Assembly (NCBI RefSeq): GCF_016862635.1
Contig: NZ_BONI01000032.1
Span: forward strand, 31,776-95,775
Direction: 5' to 3'
Source: Catellatospora coxensis
GTDB taxonomy: Bacteria; Actinomycetota; Actinomycetes; Mycobacteriales; Micromonosporaceae
DNA: 64,000 nt
Shown here: piece by piece, positions 20,798 to 29,033 of the stretch
How positions within the stretch are numbered: the first letter of the stretch is position 1
Layout: the number at the start of each line of letters is the position of its first letter
Translations under genes and position numbers: made by a program
Notes under the pieces: generated by a model
The model's database searches: none
What the model saw: only the letters and a program-made list of their open reading frames with translations
Told to the model about the DNA's origin: nothing

Positions 20798-21754
20798 TCA
20801 GCGGCGCTTGCGGATCTCCTCGGAGGCCTGCGGCACGACCTGGTTGAGGTCGCCCACGACGCCGAAGTCGGCCAGCTCGAAGATCGGCGCCTCGGTGTCC
20901 TTGTTCACCGCGACGATGGTCTTCGAGGTCTGCATGCCGGCCCGGTGCTGGATCGCGCCCGAGATGCCGACCGCGATGTACAGCTGCGGCGACACCGTCT
21001 TGCCGGTCTGCCCGACCTGGAACGCGTGCGGGTAGAAGCCGGAGTCGGTCGCCGCGCGCGACGCGCCGACGGCCGCGCCGAGCAGGTCGGCCAGCTCCTC
21101 AATGATCTTGAAGTTCTCCGCCGACGCGACACCGCGGCCGCCGGAGACGACGATCGACGCCTCGGTCAGCTCCGGGCGGGCGCCCTTGGCCTCGGCGACG
21201 CGCTTGGTGACCACGGCCAGCTTGTCGGAGTCGGCCAGCGCCACCTCGACCTGCTCCACCGACGGCGCGGCCGCGGCGGGGCTGGGCGTGAGCGAGTTCG
21301 GCCGTACGGTGACCAGCGGCAGGCCCTTGGTGACCTTGGACTTCACGATGGTCGAGCCCGCGAAGGCGACCTGGGTGGCGGTGCCGTCGGCGGCCAGCTC
21401 GACCACGTCGGTGAGCACGCCGTTGTCCAGCTTGACCGCGAGCCGGCCCGCGATCTCCTTGCCCTCCTGGGTGGAGCCGATCAGCACGGCCGCCGGGGAG
21501 ACCGACTTGACCAGCTGGGCGAGCGCGGTGGCCTTGGGGGCGACCAGGTGCTCGTCGATCTCGGCGCTCTCGGCCGCGTAGACCTTCGTCGCGCCGTACT
21601 CGCCGAGCTTGTCGACGAGCGGGGCGGCCGTGCCGGGCGGGCCCAGCACCACCGCGGCGGGCTCGCCGAGCGAGCGCGCCAGGGTCAGCATCTCCAGCGT
21701 GACCTTCTTGACCGTGCCGCCGGAGGACTCGACGACTACCAGAACCTCAGCCAT
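20798..21754 (-). CDS. etfA: Electron transfer flavoprotein alpha subunit
   Basis: 318 residues. EtfA carries the FAD that passes electrons from acyl-CoA and related dehydrogenases to the quinone pool. The C-terminal FAD domain is typical: [49 protein letters not shown] and [14 protein letters not shown]. The etfB stop is 11 bp upstream, so the pair forms one operon. Confidence 0.96.
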   Translation of the reverse strand: MAEVLVVVESSGGTVKKVTLEMLTLARSLGEPAAVVLGPPGTAAPLVDKLGEYGATKVYAAESAEIDEHLVAPKATALAQLVKSVSPAAVLIGSTQEGKEIAGRLAVKLDNGVLTDVVELAADGTATQVAFAGSTIVKSKVTKGLPLVTVRPNSLTPSPAAAAPSVEQVEVALADSDKLAVVTKRVAEAKGARPELTEASIVVSGGRGVASAENFKIIEELADLLGAAVGASRAATDSGFYPHAFQVGQTGKTVSPQLYIAVGISGAIQHRAGMQTSKTIVAVNKDTEAPIFELADFGVVGDLNQVVPQASEEIRKRR

Positions 21755-21765
21755 TGTCGGGCCTC

Positions 21766-22545
21766 TCAGACGAACTTCTCGGAGGACAGGAAATCGACCA
21801 GCGCGACGCCGCCGTCACCGGAGTCGGCGACCTTCTGGCCGGCGCTGCGCGCCGGGCGCTTGCTGTGCGACAGCACGGTGGTGGCGGCGCCCGCCCAGCC
21901 CACCTGGTCGGCGGCGACACCGAGGTCGGCCAGTGACTTGGTCGCCACCGGCTTCTTCTTGGCGGCCATGATGCCCTTGAAGGACGGGTAGCGCGGCTCG
22001 TTGATGGTGTCCCACACGCTCACGATCGCGGGGGTGGCGGCCGTGACGACCTCGTACCCCTCCTCGGTCTGGCGCTCGACGGTCAGCTGCGAGCCCTCGA
22101 CGGTGAGCTTGCGCGCGCCGGTCAGCGCCGCGTAGCCCAGCCGCTCGGCCAGCATGTGCGGCATGACCTGGCCGCGGGCGTCGGTCGACTCCGCGCCGGA
22201 GATGACCAGGTCGGGGGCCAGCTCGCTGATCGCGGCGGCGAGCACCTTGCTGGTGCCCAGCGCGTCGGTGCCGGCGAGGGCGTCGTCGAGGACGTGCACG
22301 GCCGCGTCGGGGCCCATGGACAGCGCCTTGCGGATCGACTCGGTGGCCCGGTCCGGCCCCATGGTCAGCACGGTCACCTCACCGCCGTGCGCCTCCTGCA
22401 GCCGCAGCGCCTCCTCGATGGCGTACTCGTCCATCTCGTTGATGACGTTGTTGGCCGAGGCACGGTCGACGGTGTTGTCGTCCGCGCGCAGGTTGCGCTC
22501 GGCGCCGGAGTCCGGCACCTGCTTGACAAGTACGACGATCTTCAT
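21766..22545 (-). CDS. etfB: Electron transfer flavoprotein beta subunit
   Basis: 259 residues. EtfB binds AMP and the partner dehydrogenase. The start MKIVVLVKQVPD at ATG 22545 matches the family; an upstream ATG at 22584 would add 13 unlike residues. Markers include NNVINEMDEYAIEEALRL and the dehydrogenase recognition region. AGGAGGG lies rather far upstream (about 13 nt). First gene of the etfBA operon. Confidence 0.95.
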   Translation of the reverse strand: MKIVVLVKQVPDSGAERNLRADDNTVDRASANNVINEMDEYAIEEALRLQEAHGGEVTVLTMGPDRATESIRKALSMGPDAAVHVLDDALAGTDALGTSKVLAAAISELAPDLVISGAESTDARGQVMPHMLAERLGYAALTGARKLTVEGSQLTVERQTEEGYEVVTAATPAIVSVWDTINEPRYPSFKGIMAAKKKPVATKSLADLGVAADQVGWAGAATTVLSHSKRPARSAGQKVADSGDGGVALVDFLSSEKFV

Positions 22546-22858
22546 CGCGCTCTGACGACCCTCCTGAGTTGAACGGACGTTCATGCCCTCGCCGCGAGCC
22601 TGTCTCCTGACACGTCACGGGTCAAGCTAGACCGGCTGTGGACGTTGCCACTTTTGCCGGCCCGGCGCGAGTGGGGAGTCCTCGGCGGTCCGCCGTTTCA
22701 GGCGGATCGCCAGGACGAGCCATTCGCGAAGCAGGTTACTGACGAGTAATTTATGACCCCTGCTCCTCTACCCGCCAGGACGGCCGCCAATAGTGACAGA
22801 GGTCACCCCGCCATGATGCCCATCCCGTAGAGTCACGCCTAGCAGGAGGTGTCATGAC
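22546..22858. other. Divergent control region between etfB and the 58-residue gene
   Basis: 313 bp without a gene. It holds the etfB leader, a short hairpin near 22688-22709 (GTCCGCC / GGCGGAT), the dyad at 22736-22749 and AGGAGG at 22843-22848 before the microprotein. Confidence 0.5.
22736..22749. promoter_or_regulatory. Candidate operator dyad TTACT-N4-AGTAA
   Basis: TTACTGACGAGTAA is a 5+4+5 inverted repeat in an AT-richer patch between etfB and the microprotein gene. TetR-type regulators of fatty-acid oxidation genes use dyads of this size; the assignment is an inference. Confidence 0.35.
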
Positions 22859-23035
22859 ATGACCACGCAAACCGCACCCCTGCCGGGCCGCCCCACCACG
22901 GATCCGGGCCTGCCGCCCGAGGCGGAGCACCACCGGCAGCCTGAGCCCGACGAGCACCTGTGCACCTGTGGCCGCCTACGCGACGACTGCGTCCGCGACA
23001 CGATCCGCCACCTCTGGCACCCCGCCCACACCTGA
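22859..23035 (+). CDS. 58-residue Cys/His microprotein
   Basis: 58 residues, not resembling a family I can name. A Pro-rich N-terminal half is followed by HLCTCGRLRDDC (positions 33-44) and H51, H54 and H57. This compact set of three cysteines and several histidines could bind a metal. Support for coding: AGGAGG at 22843-22848, 10 nt before ATG 22859, and third codon positions nearly all G or C. It is divergent from etfB and ends facing a GNAT gene across palindrome A2. A second ATG at 22854 is followed at once by a stop. Function unknown. Confidence 0.7.
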   Translation: MTTQTAPLPGRPTTDPGLPPEAEHHRQPEPDEHLCTCGRLRDDCVRDTIRHLWHPAHT

Positions 23036-23083
23036 CCACCACGCCCTGCGGGCCCGACTCCGTCGCGGGCCCGTTTTGCCATA

Positions 23084-23142
23084 GACGTTGGCCTATCACA
23101 TCGACTCCGATCGCCGGAAAGTCGATGTGATAGGCCAACGTC
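23084..23142. repeat. Palindromic element A, copy 2
   Basis: Perfect 23-bp arms (23084-23106 and 23120-23142) around a 13-nt loop, with core GACGTTGGCCTATCACATCG. It lies 48 bp after the microprotein stop and 25 bp before the GNAT stop, again between convergent genes. Confidence 0.88.
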
Positions 23143-23167
23143 AATGAAAGGCGCGCGGCGGTCGCCG

Positions 23168-23974
23168 CTATCCGACGGACGGCCGCCAGATGTACGGCGT
23201 GGTCGTCGTCACCGCGACCATGCCCAGCCGCTCCAGGATCGGCCGGCTGTCCGCCGACGCGTCCACCTGCAAGTACTTGAACCCGCGCTCAACTGCCCGG
23301 ATCGCCCGGTGCGCGACCATCGCCTTGTAGATGCCCCGCCCCCGCCACTGCTCCAGCGTCGACCCGCCCCACAACCCGGCGAACTCGGTGCCCTTCTCGT
23401 ACCGGATCCACCCGGCGCAGACCACCTCGCCACCCGCCTCGGCGACCACGACTGTCAGCACCCGCGGGTCGGCGGCCAGCTCCTTCTCCAGCCCGAGGAC
23501 CAGGTGGCTGCGGTCCTCCTTCCAGACCGCCTCCTCCATCGCCCCGATCCGCTCCAGGTCACGCCGCGAGGTCACCTCGCGCAGCGTCACCCCCTCCGGC
23601 AGGACCGGTGTACGGGCCAGCGGCTCGGCCAGCCCGATGATCACCGTCTCCAGCTCGTCGGGCTGGAACCCGGCCACCACCAGCCGCTCCGGCAGGTCGG
23701 CGGGCAGGTCGTGCCCGCGCAGCTTCCACTCGACCTCCTCGCCGCGGGCGGCGAAATGGTCGCGCTGGCGCGCGATGAGCGCGTCGAGTTCGGGGCCGTT
23801 CAGCTGGGAGACGTCGCGATAGGTGACGAAGCCGCCGCGGTCGAGGCCGCTCATCCGGACCACCGGGCCGTCCCATTCGACGACCATGCCGGCGGGCAGG
23901 GGGTCGGGGATCTCGGTGCGCAGCTGCTCGTCGTACGCCCGCAGCAGGGCGTCGGTGTCAAGTTCAGAAGTCAT
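23168..23974 (-). CDS. GNAT family N-acetyltransferase
   Basis: 268 residues. The acetyl-CoA loop is QWRGRGIYKAMVAHR near residue 215, preceded by AGWIRYEKGTEFAGLWGGST and followed by KYLQVDASADSRPILERLG, all typical of C-terminal GNAT domains. The N-terminal ~110 residues are a separate helical/beta part, as in other actinobacterial two-part GNATs. The acceptor is unknown. ATG 23974 has TAGTAT 7 nt upstream and no ribosome site, suggesting a leaderless transcript. Divergent from the DUF202 operon. Confidence 0.87.
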   Translation of the reverse strand: MTSELDTDALLRAYDEQLRTEIPDPLPAGMVVEWDGPVVRMSGLDRGGFVTYRDVSQLNGPELDALIARQRDHFAARGEEVEWKLRGHDLPADLPERLVVAGFQPDELETVIIGLAEPLARTPVLPEGVTLREVTSRRDLERIGAMEEAVWKEDRSHLVLGLEKELAADPRVLTVVVAEAGGEVVCAGWIRYEKGTEFAGLWGGSTLEQWRGRGIYKAMVAHRAIRAVERGFKYLQVDASADSRPILERLGMVAVTTTTPYIWRPSVG

Positions 23975-23981
23975 CGCCTTG

Positions 23982-23987
23982 ATACTA
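23982..23987 (-). promoter_or_regulatory. -10 box shared by two divergent genes
   Basis: On the minus strand TAGTAT (TANNNT) ends 7 nt before the GNAT ATG. The same bases on the plus strand form part of GATACT, which lies 6 nt before an in-frame GTG (23993) of the DUF202 gene. This may be a two-way promoter. Confidence 0.35.
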
Positions 23988-24004
23988 GGAAGGTGCTGGC
24001 TAGG

Positions 24005-24382
24005 GTGCGCAACTGGTTTGATCCGCGCGAAGTTCACGAAACAGGGCAGACTCCCGACTACCGCTTCTCGCTGGCCAACGAGCGCACCTTCCTCGCCTGG
24101 ATCCGCACCGGCCTGGCCATGATCGGCGGCGGGCTGGTGGTGGCCCAGTTCCTGCCGCCGATGGCCGTGCCGCACATGACGAAGGTCCTCGGCGTGGCGC
24201 TGATCCTGCTCGGCGTGGGCTGCGCGCTGCGCGCCGTCGACCACTGGATCCGCTGCGAGATCGCGATGCGCAACAACCGCCCGCTGCCGCCGTCGCGGTT
24301 CCCCGCGGTGCTCGCGATCGTGGTCGCGCTCGGGTCACTGGCGCTGCTGGTCGAAGTCTTCATCGACTTCTACCGCCGGTGA
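24005..24382 (+). CDS. DUF202 (YidH-like) membrane protein
   Basis: 125 residues with three membrane helices. The DUF202 signature RFSLANERTFLAWIRTGLAM follows a short cytoplasmic head. Function of the family is not established. The GTG at 24005 is used; an in-frame GTG at 23993 would suit a leaderless start and is a real alternative. Its stop overlaps the start of a second DUF202 gene (GTGA), forming a three-gene operon. Confidence 0.82.
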   Translation: MRNWFDPREVHETGQTPDYRFSLANERTFLAWIRTGLAMIGGGLVVAQFLPPMAVPHMTKVLGVALILLGVGCALRAVDHWIRCEIAMRNNRPLPPSRFPAVLAIVVALGSLALLVEVFIDFYRR

Positions 24383-24687
24383 GCACCCCGGCCGACCACG
24401 GCGCGTCGCCGGAGCGCACCCGGCTGGCCTGGCGGCGCACCGTGCTCTCGGGCACCGTGTGCGCGCTGCTGCTGTTCCGGCTGGCCTTCGAGCGCGGGCT
24501 CGACGACGCCGGCGCGCTGGGGCTGGCGCTGGGGCTGCTGTGCTGGCTGGCGTTGCTGCTGGTGGCGCAGCGGCGGATCCGGGCGATGGTCCGGCCGGAG
24601 CCGGTCGGGCTGGCGCGGGCGGTCGCGGCGGTCACGCTCTGCTGTGTACTGCTGGGTCTGTTGGGGGTACTGCTCATCCTCTGGTGA
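24379..24687 (+). CDS. Second DUF202 membrane protein
   Basis: 102 residues, three hydrophobic segments. ERTRLAWRRTVLS is the shortened DUF202 signature. GTG 24379 overlaps the preceding stop by 4 nt. Pairs of unequal DUF202 proteins encoded together are common in actinobacteria and may form a hetero-oligomer; function unknown. Confidence 0.82.
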   Translation: MSTPADHGASPERTRLAWRRTVLSGTVCALLLFRLAFERGLDDAGALGLALGLLCWLALLLVAQRRIRAMVRPEPVGLARAVAAVTLCCVLLGLLGVLLILW

Positions 24688-25106
24688 GGTCTACGCTCTA
24701 CGCCGTGGGACGCCTGTGGATGTTCATCTTCCTCGCCGAGATCGTGCTGACGGTAGCCGCGCTGATCAGCTGCCTGTCCGCTGAGGAGCACCGCCTGAAC
24801 GCGCTGCCGCGCTGGGGCTGGGTGCTCATCATCCTGCTGTTCTCCCCGATCGGGGCGATCGCCTGGTTCGTGGTCGGCAAGGAGCGCACACCGAACCCGA
24901 AGGTGTGGCGGCAGGGCAGCGGCTTCCCGGAGTACCAGCGGCCCGGCCGGGCCCTGGCCCCCGACGACGACCCGGAGTTCCTGCGCAAGCTCGCCAAGGA
25001 GCAGCGCGAGACCGCGGCCGCCGACCGTGAGCTGCTCAGCAAGTGGGAGATGGACCTGCGCCGCCGCGAAGAGGAGCTGCGGCAGCAGGACCGCAAGGAC
25101 GACTAG
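24684..25106 (+). CDS. PLDc_N-domain membrane protein
   Basis: 140 residues. Two membrane segments (about 11-30 and 45-63) carry the PLDc_N pattern LPRWGWVLIILLFSPIGAIA and WFVVG, the membrane part found at the N-terminus of cardiolipin synthases but here without the catalytic HKD domains. The second half is charged and probably coiled-coil, ending REEELRQQDRKDD. GTG 24684 overlaps the DUF202 stop; GTG 24705 is an alternative. Its TAG stop shares the CTAG bases with the stop of the convergent GH1 gene. Confidence 0.78.
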   Translation: MRSTLYAVGRLWMFIFLAEIVLTVAALISCLSAEEHRLNALPRWGWVLIILLFSPIGAIAWFVVGKERTPNPKVWRQGSGFPEYQRPGRALAPDDDPEFLRKLAKEQRETAAADRELLSKWEMDLRRREEELRQQDRKDD

Positions 25107-26491
25107 CCGCGTTCGCGCAGCCTGCGCGCGAGCCAGTGGAAGGACTCCTTGGGCGTACGCCGCTGCGTCGGGTAGTCGACGTGCACCAGCCCGAAGCGCT
25201 GGCTGTAGCCGGCTGCCCACTCGAAGTTGTCGAGCAGGCTCCACACGAAGTAGCCGCGCAGGTCGAGCCCGTCCGCCCGCTTGCGCAGCGCCACCGCGAG
25301 GTGCTCGCGCAGGTAGTCGACGCGTCGCGGGTCGGGCACCGAGCCGTCCGGGGCGACCTCGTCGGGGAAGCTGGCCCCGCCCTCGGTGATGTACACCGGG
25401 GGCAGCCGGTCACCGTAGCGGTCGCGCAGTTCGTCGAGGGTGTCGCCGAGCCCGGCGGAGCTGACCGGCCAGCCGAAGCCCGTCCGCGGCACGCCCTCGA
25501 TCTCGGCGAACGCGAACGGCAGCTCGCCGACCCGGGCGAAGTCGCCCTCGGGCGTGTGGTCGGTGGCCGCGTCCGGGTCGGCCATGCCGACCCGGGACGG
25601 GTAGTAGTAGTTGACGCCGTAGAAGTCCAGCGGTGAGCTGATCACCGCGAGGTCCTCGGCGGGCGCCGCGCCGAACGCGCCGAACAGCTCCGCGAACGGC
25701 TCCGGGGCCTGCGGGTAGCGGCCGAGCAGCACCGGGTCCTCGAAGACCCGGTTGGCGATCAGGTCGTACAGGGCGGCGGCGAGCTGGTCCTCGGGGCGGT
25801 CCGAGGCGGGCACCACGGGCGTGTGCACGTTGGTGATGCCGATCTGCCCGGCGACGTTCGCGGCACGCAGCGCCTGGACCGCGAGGCCGTGGCCGAGCAG
25901 CTGGTGGTGCGCCGCGGGCAGGGCGTCGAACAGCAGCGCGTGGCCCGGGGCGTGCGCGCCGGTGGCGTAGCCGGCCAGGGTCACCGAGTGCGGCTCGTTG
26001 ACGGTGATCCACTTGCCGACCCGGTCGCCGAGGCGCGCGCCCACGATGGCGGCGTACTCGCCGAAACGCTCGGCGGTGTCGCGGGACAGCCAGCCGCCCG
26101 CGTCCTCCAGGGCCTGCGGGGTGTCCCAGTGGAACAGGGTGGCCACCGGCTCGATGCCGCGGGCCAGCATCACGTCCACGAGCCGGTCGTAGAACGCCAG
26201 ACCCTCCGGGTTGGCCGGTCCGGTGCCGCCGGGCTGGATGCGCGGCCACGCGACGGAGAAGCGGTACGCGTCGGCGCCGAGGTCGCGTACCAGATCAAGG
26301 TCTTGCTCGTAACGGTGGTAGTGGTCGCACGCGACCGCCCCGGTGTCGCCGTCGAGCACCCGGCCTGGCTGGGCGCAGAAGGTGTCCCATACCGACACCC
26401 CGCGCCCGCCCTCGCCCACCGCACCCTCGATCTGGTACGCCGCCGTAGCCACACCGAGCTGGAAGTCCCTGGGGATCGACGGATCGATCAT
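25103..26491 (-). CDS. GH1 family beta-glucosidase
   Basis: 462 residues, normal for GH1. Retaining beta-glycosidase acting on short beta-glucosides or galactosides; no signal peptide, so cytoplasmic. N-terminal FQLGVATAAYQIEGA; acid/base Glu166 in TVNEPH; nucleophile Glu370 in YITEGGASF (family ITENG, so the Asn after Glu is Gly); late RGYFVWSLLDNFEWAAGYSQ. Last gene of a four-gene operon: its ATG overlaps the stop of the lactone oxidase (ATGA). The transporter in the same operon suggests import of glycosides that are then cleaved here. Confidence 0.95.
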   Translation of the reverse strand: MIDPSIPRDFQLGVATAAYQIEGAVGEGGRGVSVWDTFCAQPGRVLDGDTGAVACDHYHRYEQDLDLVRDLGADAYRFSVAWPRIQPGGTGPANPEGLAFYDRLVDVMLARGIEPVATLFHWDTPQALEDAGGWLSRDTAERFGEYAAIVGARLGDRVGKWITVNEPHSVTLAGYATGAHAPGHALLFDALPAAHHQLLGHGLAVQALRAANVAGQIGITNVHTPVVPASDRPEDQLAAALYDLIANRVFEDPVLLGRYPQAPEPFAELFGAFGAAPAEDLAVISSPLDFYGVNYYYPSRVGMADPDAATDHTPEGDFARVGELPFAFAEIEGVPRTGFGWPVSSAGLGDTLDELRDRYGDRLPPVYITEGGASFPDEVAPDGSVPDPRRVDYLREHLAVALRKRADGLDLRGYFVWSLLDNFEWAAGYSQRFGLVHVDYPTQRRTPKESFHWLARRLRERG

Positions 26492-27795
26492 GCCCCGAGC
26501 ACCCGGTCCAGGTAGTCGTTGGCGAAGACGCGCTCGGGGTCGAGCTTGTCGCGCACGGCGAGGAAGTCGCCGAAGCGGGGGTACGTCGGCGCGAGCGTGC
26601 TCGCGTCCTGGTAGTGCATCTTGCCCCAGTGCGGCCGCCCGCCGTGCGCCCGGAAGATCTGCTCGGCGAGGCGGAAGTAGGTGTGCGGGTCCTCCTTGAA
26701 GAACCGGTGGATCGCGATGTACCCGGTCTCGCGGCCGTGCGCGGTGGACAGCCAGATGTCGTCCGGCGCGGCGACCCGCACCTCGACCGGGAACGAGATG
26801 CGCCAGCCGTTCTGATTGATCAGGCGGTCCAGCGCGCGCAGCACGTCCGGCACCTCCTCGCGCGGCAGGGCGTACTCCATCTCCCGGAAGCGCACCTCGC
26901 GCTTGGTGGTGAAGACCGACGTGGACACGTCGGTGAACTCCCGGTTGTTGGTCAGCCGCTGCGCCAGCCGGTTGATCGGCGGGGTCAGCGCGGGCGCGAC
27001 CTTGCCCAGGTGGCAGACCCAGTTGAAGACGGTGTTGGACATCAGGTCGTCGTCCAGCCAGCGCTGGAAGCCGCCGAGCGGCTTGCGCGGGGCGTCCATC
27101 GGCAGCCGGGTGTTGGTCTTGGTCAGCGCGGTCTGCGTGTGCGGGAACCAGTAGAACTCGAAGTGGTCCGCGCTCGTCCCCCGCTGCTCCCACTGGGCCA
27201 GCACCTCGGCCAGCGGCTCCGGCTTCTCGATCGCCTGCAGCTGGAACGCGGGCACGCACTGCACGGTGATGTCCAGCAGCACCCCGAGCGCGCCCAGCCC
27301 GAGGCGGGCCGCGTCGAGCAGCTCGGCGTTGCTGTTCTCGGAGATCTCCAGGACGCGCCCGTCGGCGGTGGCCAGGGTGACCGCGACGATCTGCGTGGCC
27401 AGGCCGCCGAACGCGTGCCCGGTGCCGTGCGTGCCGGTCGAGGTCGCGCCGGCGATGGTCTGCGCGTCGATGTCGCCCATGTTCTGCAGCGCCAGGCCGT
27501 ACGGCTTCAGCAGCTCCGGCAGCCGGTACAGGTGCGTGCCCGCGGCGAGCTTCACCCGGTGGCGCTGCTCGTCCACGGCCAGCACACCCTGCAGGTTGCG
27601 CAGGTCGAGCTGCACACCCGGGGCGACGGCGATGCCGGTGAAGCTGTGGCCCGCGCCGATCGGCTTGACCCGCAGCCCGTCGGCGCGCGCGGCGGCGATC
27701 GCCCGCACGACCTCGTCGGGGCTGCCGGGGTACGCCACCCGCGCCGGGGTCACGCTCTCGATCCGGCTCCAGTTACGCCACACGGTGCTGCTCAT
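26488..27795 (-). CDS. FAD-linked sugar-1,4-lactone oxidase/dehydrogenase (ALO/gulonolactone type)
   Basis: 435 residues, vanillyl-alcohol-oxidase fold. The FAD domain has KPIGAGHSFTGIA and STGTHGTGHAFGG; the ALO C-terminal domain ends with the family HWGKMHY and DKLDPERVFANDY. Sequence texture is close to the mycobacterial L-gulono-1,4-lactone dehydrogenase group (HFEFYWFPHTQTALTKT, VRFREMEYALPRE). It oxidises aldono-lactones or polyols; which one is not predictable. ATG 27795 has AGGAAAGG upstream and overlaps the preceding gene stop by 4 nt; the end overlaps GH1 by 4 nt. Confidence 0.9.
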   Translation of the reverse strand: MSSTVWRNWSRIESVTPARVAYPGSPDEVVRAIAAARADGLRVKPIGAGHSFTGIAVAPGVQLDLRNLQGVLAVDEQRHRVKLAAGTHLYRLPELLKPYGLALQNMGDIDAQTIAGATSTGTHGTGHAFGGLATQIVAVTLATADGRVLEISENSNAELLDAARLGLGALGVLLDITVQCVPAFQLQAIEKPEPLAEVLAQWEQRGTSADHFEFYWFPHTQTALTKTNTRLPMDAPRKPLGGFQRWLDDDLMSNTVFNWVCHLGKVAPALTPPINRLAQRLTNNREFTDVSTSVFTTKREVRFREMEYALPREEVPDVLRALDRLINQNGWRISFPVEVRVAAPDDIWLSTAHGRETGYIAIHRFFKEDPHTYFRLAEQIFRAHGGRPHWGKMHYQDASTLAPTYPRFGDFLAVRDKLDPERVFANDYLDRVLGA

Positions 27796-29033
27796 AGGAA
27801 GGCCTTTCCTTCGCCACGGTACGTGGGCAGGGCCCCGGCCACCGTGTCTCCGTCGATCAGGTGAAGCTCGTTGACATGCTCGGACAGCTCGCCCGCCTTG
27901 GTGTGCCGCAGCCACACCCGGTCGCCCAGGCGCAGCCGGGTCGCGGGCTCGCCCACCACCGGGGTCTGCACCTCCCCGGCCATCTCGCGAGGCACCATCT
28001 TCAGCCCCGCCGGCCACACGACCTGCGGGAGCCGGTCCAGGCCGGGTGGCCCGGAGGCGATCCAGCCGCCGCCGAGCAGGGTGACCCGGTCCGGGGCGGG
28101 GCGGCGTACCACCGGCAGCGCGAACGCGGCCGCAGGAGCCGGGGTGAAGTGGGCGTAGTTGTCGAACAGGTGCGGGCCGAACAGCCCCGACCCGGCGGCG
28201 ACCTCGGTCACCGAGCCGTCCGCGCCGGTGGCCTCCAGGCTGCCGGTGCCGCCGCCGTTGACGAACTCCAGCGGGGCCAGCCCGGACACCGCCGCGACGG
28301 CCGCCGCGCGGCGTTCCAGCAGCTCGGCCATGGAGGAGCGCTGCAACGCGCGCACCATCGCGCCGCGCAGCGGGCTGCCCTTGGGGGCGTTGCCCAGCCC
28401 CGCGATCTGGGCTTCGTACCCCATCATGCCGACCAGCCGGAAGCCGCGCCGGGCGACGACGGCCTCGGCCAGCGCGCGGGCCTGCTCGGCCCGGTGCACC
28501 GGCGAGCGCCACACCCCGACGTGCCCGAGCAGCCGCGACTTGAAGGAGGAGTCCAGCTCGATGGCGACCCGGATGTCCGGCCGCTTGCCCGGCGCGACGA
28601 CGGCGTCCACCAGGTCCAGGTGGTCCACCGAATCGATCATGATGGTGACCCGGCTCGCCGGCTCAGGCGAAGCGGCCAGCGCCGCGATCGCCGACCGGTC
28701 CGCGGTCGGGTAGCCGACCACCACGTCGTCGATCGTCTCGGCCAGCCACAGCGCCTCGGCCAGCGTGTACGCCAGCACGCCGTGGTAACCCGGCAGCGCC
28801 AGCACCGCGTCGAGCACACCACGGCAGCGCACCGACTTGCTGGCGACGCGGATCGGCACGCCGTTCGCGCGGCGGGCCAGGTCGTGCGCGTTGTACGACA
28901 GCGCGGCCAGGTTCACCGCGCCGAACACCGGATCCAGCGCCGCGGTCGCCGCGTTCATGGCCGACCAGTACGCGTCGGCGTCCTCCCACGGCCGGGCCGA
29001 AGACGGGGCCGACACCTGCAGCGCCAGAGTCAT
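27792..29033 (-). CDS. PLP-dependent alanine-racemase-fold protein (amino acid deaminase/aldolase type)
   Basis: 413 residues. The N-terminal barrel resembles the alanine racemase/D-threonine aldolase fold; the presumed PLP lysine is in RVASKSVRC near residue 66, and phosphate-binding glycines are in FVNGGGTGS. The C-terminal domain (from about 310) fits the D-threonine aldolase-like type with metal ligands near the end (HVNELHLIDGD). It probably acts on a hydroxy- or D-amino acid. It starts one base inside the MFS stop (TGATG) and ends overlapping the lactone oxidase start, so translation is coupled. The same pairing with a lactone oxidase is known in other actinobacteria. Confidence 0.8.
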   Translation of the reverse strand: MTLALQVSAPSSARPWEDADAYWSAMNAATAALDPVFGAVNLAALSYNAHDLARRANGVPIRVASKSVRCRGVLDAVLALPGYHGVLAYTLAEALWLAETIDDVVVGYPTADRSAIAALAASPEPASRVTIMIDSVDHLDLVDAVVAPGKRPDIRVAIELDSSFKSRLLGHVGVWRSPVHRAEQARALAEAVVARRGFRLVGMMGYEAQIAGLGNAPKGSPLRGAMVRALQRSSMAELLERRAAAVAAVSGLAPLEFVNGGGTGSLEATGADGSVTEVAAGSGLFGPHLFDNYAHFTPAPAAAFALPVVRRPAPDRVTLLGGGWIASGPPGLDRLPQVVWPAGLKMVPREMAGEVQTPVVGEPATRLRLGDRVWLRHTKAGELSEHVNELHLIDGDTVAGALPTYRGEGKAFL

